Shown piece by piece: positions 59,557 to 64,000 of a stretch of 64,000 nt of DNA. Position 1 is the stretch's first letter; each line of letters opens with the position of its first letter. The position numbers and the translations under genes were made by a program. Origin of the DNA: Yamadazyma tenuis (lineage: Eukaryota > Ascomycota > Pichiomycetes > Serinales > Debaryomycetaceae); contig NC_089463.1 of NCBI RefSeq assembly GCF_029203305.1, positions 186,001 to 250,000 on the forward strand, given 5' to 3'. The notes under the pieces were generated by a model. The model searched no databases and had not been told where the DNA came from. It worked only from the letters and a program-made list of their open reading frames with translations.

Positions 59557-61068
59557 CTAGGTGTTTTCGTGACTGGCACTGCTGACACGGTACAGTTCTA
59601 GATTGAGTACCTGCAATTTCTGCTCTGATACATCTTCCTCAAAATCGGTCAAATCGCTTTCAAAGTCCATCCGTTCACTCTTCTGCCTTTTAGGTAATGG
59701 TATGGCTGAGTCTTGAGACCTGCTTGTGGTTAGGATATCTGCCGGGCGTTGTTTGCGCCGCTTTGGCATGAAGATCCCACTGTGTTGCTTGGGGCTGGCA
59801 GTATCTGGTTTTGTACTATGAAATGCAGGTTTTGGTATTGGAATACTGGGCAATTCGGGGTGTGAGGTAATCGTAGGAGAATGAGAAGCAATCCTGGGCT
59901 CTGAAGGTATGATGTTCTGTCTTTTGACGTTCTGTTTGGGGGTCTCAGGCCTTTCTCTCTTGGTAACTGGCCTTTCTCCCATCTTCTGAAATCTCTCCTT
60001 GTCGATCTCATGGCACTCTTCGAACTTCAATTCGGACGGACTGGTCGGCTGTGGGTCGATCGTGAAAAATGGATGATCCAAGGCGTCCAATGCGTTGAAC
60101 CTTTTGTATGGGTTGAGGGTCAAAAGATGGCTCATCAAATCTAGTCCTTGGGCATCATTAATAATAGGACCGTATTCGTCTTCAAACACACGTTTGCACG
60201 TCAATCCAATATTCAAGTCGGTCTTATTTGGTAGGTCCAACGAACCGGACCAGTCAGTGGTAGGACTACCCAATAATTGGAAGATTATCTGACACTGGTG
60301 AGAATCTGTTTTCCCGCTCAAAATAGGCTTGCGAGTAAAGAGCTCTCCAAAGACACATCCCACACCCCACATGTCGACGGCAGTGGTGTACTTGCGGTCA
60401 CCAAGCAAAATTTCCGGCGGCCGGTACCATCTGGTGACCACCAAACTCGTATAATTACGTTCTCCTCCGCCAGGACCTTGGCCCAAAGTGGGTGGAGTGC
60501 CGTGGTAAACACGGGCCAACCCGAAGTCTGCTATCTTGAGGGTTCCGTGTTCATCTATCAAAATATTGGCGGTTTTCACGTCTCGATGGAGGAAGTTCTG
60601 CTCATGAATGTATTGGATGCCCTTAAGAAGCTGTATCATCAAGCATTTTATTTCCAGCATTTTCAATGTGATGTGTGGATTCAGCAAGATCCCCACCAAG
60701 TCCGATGACATGTATCCACAAACCGTGTAGAAGCAGCCTCGCTCTCGAACCACATCCTGTGAAGTTGAGGTTTTGGGCTCTTCGTATATCATATCCTGGA
60801 TCTTCAAAACATTTGTGTGATTCAACTTCTTCATGATTGTAATTTCTCTCATGGCCGTTATGGGGAACCCCTCTTTGGCCGAGTGATTCAACAACTGCTT
60901 GAGCGCCACGATTTCGCCAGTTTTTATGTATTTGGCTTTTTGAACTACTCCGAAGGTTCCCTTTCCTAGTTTCTTCAAAATCTCAAAGTTCTTTAATCGA
61001 TTCATATCCTGGAACTTGTTGATGGACTGGTACTTAGCCGTGTGTCTCTTTGCTGACGTACCTGCCAT
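59557..61068 (-). CDS. BUR1: Bur1/Sgv1 cyclin-dependent kinase (CDK9 type)
   Basis: The kinase, with cyclin Bur2, phosphorylates Spt5 and the pol II CTD linker to promote elongation. The 503-residue protein has a kinase domain at about 28-340: GKGTFG (35-40), Lys57, the cyclin-facing helix ITAMREI, HRDVKTAN (161-168), DFGLAR (181-186) and RWYRPPE. Long inserts and the C-terminal Pro/Ser/Arg-rich tail suit Bur1. A 16-bp inverted repeat, TCACAAATGTTTGTGA, lies at 61170-61185 in its promoter. Confidence 0.93.
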   Translation of the reverse strand: MAGTSAKRHTAKYQSINKFQDMNRLKNFEILKKLGKGTFGVVQKAKYIKTGEIVALKQLLNHSAKEGFPITAMREITIMKKLNHTNVLKIQDMIYEEPKTSTSQDVVRERGCFYTVCGYMSSDLVGILLNPHITLKMLEIKCLMIQLLKGIQYIHEQNFLHRDVKTANILIDEHGTLKIADFGLARVYHGTPPTLGQGPGGGERNYTSLVVTRWYRPPEILLGDRKYTTAVDMWGVGCVFGELFTRKPILSGKTDSHQCQIIFQLLGSPTTDWSGSLDLPNKTDLNIGLTCKRVFEDEYGPIINDAQGLDLMSHLLTLNPYKRFNALDALDHPFFTIDPQPTSPSELKFEECHEIDKERFQKMGERPVTKRERPETPKQNVKRQNIIPSEPRIASHSPTITSHPELPSIPIPKPAFHSTKPDTASPKQHSGIFMPKRRKQRPADILTTSRSQDSAIPLPKRQKSERMDFESDLTDFEEDVSEQKLQVLNLELYRVSSASHENT

Positions 61069-61169
61069 GATGGTATTGTAGTGTGTAGGTGTTTATGTGA
61101 TGATGCGTAGAAGAACCAAAAGGTGTTTTCTGAATTTCGCGAGAGATAAATGTCTGCCAGCAGCGATTC

Positions 61170-61185
61170 TCACAAATGTTTGTGA
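61170..61185. repeat. short inverted repeat in the BUR1 promoter
   Basis: TCACAAA and TTTGTGA are exact inverted repeats separated by TG, about 100 bp upstream of the BUR1 start. The form suits a dimeric regulator site, though ITR1 termination on the far side is also possible. Confidence 0.5.
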
Positions 61186-61232
61186 ATATTAAAATGACTA
61201 ATTAATTAAGTATAAACTTTAGTAGTGAACCT

Positions 61233-62837
61233 CTAAACCACAGGCTGGGTTTTGGGTTTACGATGCTTTCTCTCTTTGGACAACCTGCCGGCTTCCTTGA
61301 CGTTGAATCCGTCGGTCAACAATCTGGTGGTCTCTTCGAGTTCCAAGCCAGATACTTCAGGGTACAAAAAGTAGATGAAAAAGAACGAAATCACACACAA
61401 ACCTGCGAAGAACGAGAAGGTTCCTGTGGGAGTGATTTTCTCCAACATGGTTAAAAAAGTGGAGGAAATGGTTAAGGAACCAGCCCAATTAGTACCGGCT
61501 GCAAACATTGCCCCAGCCGATCTGACATTAACATCAGAGAATAATTCAACTCCAGTCCAGGCAGAGGTTCCGATACCAATAGCGTAACTTCCCACAAAGA
61601 GAACCATTGAAAGAATCACCACGATTCCCCAACCCGAAATACCGCTGCTTTTAACAATCACTTCATCAGAAGAACCAAACTTGACTCCCAAAAAGTGGAA
61701 TCCAATGGCACAAATCACCAACGCAATACACATGATGGGAATCGCAATGCACAAGGTCTTTCTTCTTCCAACATGGTCAATGATACATAAGGAGACACAT
61801 GAAAAGGTGAAGTTGGTAGCTGCAACAATGATGGATACAGCAGTAGCATTATTGAATCCGCAAGTCTCGAAAATCGTAGCACTAAAGTACATGAGCGAAT
61901 TGAACCCGGTAAACTGCTGGATTCCTTGTAACCCACAGGCCAAAATCAAAGCCCTTAAATTTGCTGGAGTAGAATGAAGTAACTTGACTGAGTTCCATGC
62001 TCTGGACACCGGACCATCACCTGGAACATTGGAGTTGGAAGCCACCATTTCGGCGATTTCAGACTCGATGAACGCGTCGTCAGCATCCTTATACACTTTT
62101 TTCAACACCATTTTGGCATTCACAGGGTCGTTATTGATGATATAGAATCTTGGAGTATCTGGTAAGAACCAGAATAACCCAAATTGGAGAACTGCAGGGA
62201 CAATACACAAGCCCACCGACACCCTCCATCCGTGGTTAACTCTGGTTAACCCCCAATTAATGAAATACGCAATCAACTGACCAGCAGTAATCAACATACT
62301 GTTCGTGACAATCAACCGGCCCCGGTAACGTGAAGGCGCCAACTCGGAGATCATCAAGGGAGCAATCAACGATGCAATTCCCACTCCCCATCCAAGCACA
62401 AATCTTCCCACAATCATGGTCCACACGGTTTTGGCAGCCAATTGGATAATGGCCCCCACCACAAAAATCACGTTGGATCCCAACAATACCATTCTTCTAC
62501 CCAAGAAGTTGGCCAATACTCCCCCCACGACGGCTCCTAAAAGTGCCCCTAAAGACGTGGCTCCAGTTATGAATTCTTGCTCTCCATCAGTAAGGTGCTT
62601 ATTGGACAAATCTGTGCCAATACTCACCAACGCTCCCGAAATGTATCCGGTGTCGTAACCGAACATGTACCCGGAGATGGAGGAGGCCAAGGTTAATAGA
62701 ATCACCAACCGACTCGGTTTGGTTTTGGATGTGTCTGTGGTGGTGGAAACATTATCCTTCACGAGATGCTGAGATGAAGTCTCGCTTGATAGGTCGAGGT
62801 TCTCGGTCGACTGATAATCTGGTGAGGGCTTAGACAT
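61233..62837 (-). CDS. ITR1: myo-inositol/proton symporter (Itr1 type)
   Basis: A 12-helix major facilitator of the sugar-porter family at the plasma membrane. The 534-residue protein shows GYMFGYDTGYISGAL, the loop motif GRRMVLLGSN, VGRFVLGWGVGIAS, RYRGRLIV and the PDTPRFYI segment typical of inositol transporters. Cytosolic N- and C-terminal tails are present (Ser-rich and basic). Substrate is taken from the subfamily. Confidence 0.9.
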   Translation of the reverse strand: MSKPSPDYQSTENLDLSSETSSQHLVKDNVSTTTDTSKTKPSRLVILLTLASSISGYMFGYDTGYISGALVSIGTDLSNKHLTDGEQEFITGATSLGALLGAVVGGVLANFLGRRMVLLGSNVIFVVGAIIQLAAKTVWTMIVGRFVLGWGVGIASLIAPLMISELAPSRYRGRLIVTNSMLITAGQLIAYFINWGLTRVNHGWRVSVGLCIVPAVLQFGLFWFLPDTPRFYIINNDPVNAKMVLKKVYKDADDAFIESEIAEMVASNSNVPGDGPVSRAWNSVKLLHSTPANLRALILACGLQGIQQFTGFNSLMYFSATIFETCGFNNATAVSIIVAATNFTFSCVSLCIIDHVGRRKTLCIAIPIMCIALVICAIGFHFLGVKFGSSDEVIVKSSGISGWGIVVILSMVLFVGSYAIGIGTSAWTGVELFSDVNVRSAGAMFAAGTNWAGSLTISSTFLTMLEKITPTGTFSFFAGLCVISFFFIYFLYPEVSGLELEETTRLLTDGFNVKEAGRLSKERKHRKPKTQPVV

Positions 62838-63251
62838 GGTGACGAAGCTCTATTGATTTATTAACAGAATCTATGAGGTGAATGAAATAGCCTTAGTCAA
62901 CAAAAAAAATGGGAATTTTGAGATGTTTTTATGCACCGGCGGTGTGAGGGTTTCGGCGATTTGAGGGGGCCGGGCTGCGCAACCGCAGTACTTAATTCGC
63001 CGGATGAGCGTTAGGGGGACACGACCCGTTTCCAGCGGAAGGTGCCGGTAGCTGGTTGGTAAGAACTTTGGTGTGTCTGAGAACATAGTTATGGTTAGAG
63101 CGACCAGTGGGACTTTCAAATGCTGTGAGCCGGTATAGTTTTAGCTTAGCTGGTAGGGTTTCTGAACTACTGACAACTACCCGAGACAGGCCCACCACCC
63201 ATCTTTACTTTGCAGATATTACTCTTATAAATTAAACAAGCTATCTATTAT
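62838..63251. promoter_or_regulatory. intergenic region between ITR1 and CYT1
   Basis: About 410 bp: the ITR1 promoter and the CYT1 3' flank. A TATA-like CATAAAAA (minus strand) lies near 62926-62933. A GC-rich patch at 62938-62990 follows. I did not find a full inositol-responsive CATGTGAAAT element. Confidence 0.4.
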
Positions 63252-64000
63252 TTAGTTTTTTGGAGGGTTGAACTTGATCTTTCTGTTCTTGATTGGTTGC
63301 CACTTGAACTTCTTGACCCAAAGCGACAAAAAGTACAATGATGAAATCACTATGATGGCCTTCAATCCCCATTTCTTTCTGTCATCATGTTCTGGCTCAG
63401 AAGCCCAGTTCAAGAAAGTCGAAACATCCTTAGCCATTTGAGAAGTGGTGGCAGGAGTACCATCTTCATATTCAATCAATTCATCAAACAATACTCTACC
63501 CATGGCAATAGAACCTCCTGGGAAGTAAGGGTTGTAATTAGATCCGGGAGGTAATTGGACACCTGCTGGAGGCTCTTCTGGGTATCCGGTCAATAAGGAA
63601 AAGATATAGTCAGCACCACCGTGTCTGGCTTTCACAATTAAGGACAAGTCTGGAGGTAAAGCACCTTGGTTACCGGCTCTAGCAGCTTGTTCATTAGGGT
63701 AAGGACTTGGAAGATAATCCGCTAATTTACCGGGTCTCATTCTAGGGTTACCTTCATCATCGGGTTCATCTTCATACTCCAACTCTTCGGTGAAAGCCTT
63801 GGCTTCACTGGCTGAATGGGAAACACCCACCAAATTTCTCCATGCGATTCTGTTTAATGAGTGACAAGCAGCACAAACTTCTTTGTAAACCTGGAAACCT
63901 CTTCTGATGGAAGCGTGGTCAAACGTCGAAAACATTCCGTTGTGAGGCCAGTCATAGCTTGGAGGGTGTAATCCATGTTCTGCAGCAGTCATGGCATTGG
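63252..64000 (-). CDS. CYT1: cytochrome c1 (5' truncated by the window edge)
   Basis: The heme-c subunit of respiratory complex III. The visible 248 residues include EHGLHPPSYDWPHNG, the heme-binding CAACH in VYKEVCAACHSLNRIAW, ALPPDLSLIVKARHGG, the acidic loop and the C-terminal membrane anchor (LKAIIVISSLYFLSLWVKKFKW). The first ATG in frame (63992) is internal: the frame is open to the window end, and the presequence and first part of the mature protein lie beyond it. No CTG codon was found in frame. Confidence 0.97.
   Translation of the reverse strand, partial: NAMTAAEHGLHPPSYDWPHNGMFSTFDHASIRRGFQVYKEVCAACHSLNRIAWRNLVGVSHSASEAKAFTEELEYEDEPDDEGNPRMRPGKLADYLPSPYPNEQAARAGNQGALPPDLSLIVKARHGGADYIFSLLTGYPEEPPAGVQLPPGSNYNPYFPGGSIAMGRVLFDELIEYEDGTPATTSQMAKDVSTFLNWASEPEHDDRKKWGLKAIIVISSLYFLSLWVKKFKWQPIKNRKIKFNPPKN

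Overview
The window is a gene-dense stretch of nuclear DNA from a budding yeast, most likely of the CUG-Ser clade (Debaryomyces/Candida-type). Almost every gene is intron-free and matches a known ascomycete yeast protein. NIK1 encodes a group III hybrid histidine kinase of the kind found in Candida-type yeasts. CTG codons are almost absent from conserved proteins (none in thymidylate synthase, two in the 1095-codon NIK1) but occur inside serine-rich low-complexity tracts, as expected if CUG is read as serine. I cannot name the species. About 34 confident protein genes, one tRNA-Asp and several weaker candidates are described. Many reading frames run past the first ATG through upstream TTG codons, so starts were moved to the first ATG that fits the family.

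Layout. 1-14.4 kb: tail of an unrecognised gene, a Gln/Ala-rich Zn2Cys6 regulator, TMA22, YPP1, the divergent MLH1/NSE4 pair, QRI7 and the carrier MME1. 14.5-22.5 kb: tRNA-Asp, ELP6, a TGL3-type lipase that lacks its serine nucleophile, an acidic Ser-rich protein, metacaspase MCA1 and peroxisomal SPS19. 22.5-27 kb: a gene-poor stretch with a short metallothionein, a 143-bp imperfect inverted repeat, HLJ1 and an unrecognised secreted protein with a Lys-Arg site. 27-41 kb: NIK1, POL3, Mediator NUT1, a Gln-rich orphan, PEX14, HEM25 and CDC43, the last with a 16-bp minisatellite just upstream. 41.5-51 kb: a small GPI-type wall protein, a hotdog protein, HSP12, thymidylate synthase, the divergent SGO1/DAD2 pair, NUP133 and RPF2. 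51-59.3 kb: an iron-acquisition cluster with two ferric reductases, the permease FTR1 and sulfiredoxin SRX1 between the reductases. 59.5-64 kb: BUR1, inositol transporter ITR1 and truncated CYT1.

How the genes relate. The clearest functional grouping is the iron block, where surface reductases would feed the permease and SRX1 could counter peroxide stress. Its intergenic DNA holds a 39-bp near-perfect palindrome and four direct repeats. A second theme is genome maintenance: MLH1/NSE4 and SGO1/DAD2 are divergent pairs on 78-bp and 71-bp promoters, and POL3 and thymidylate synthase carry MluI-type CGCG elements. Most other genes are ordinary housekeeping genes with short spacers.
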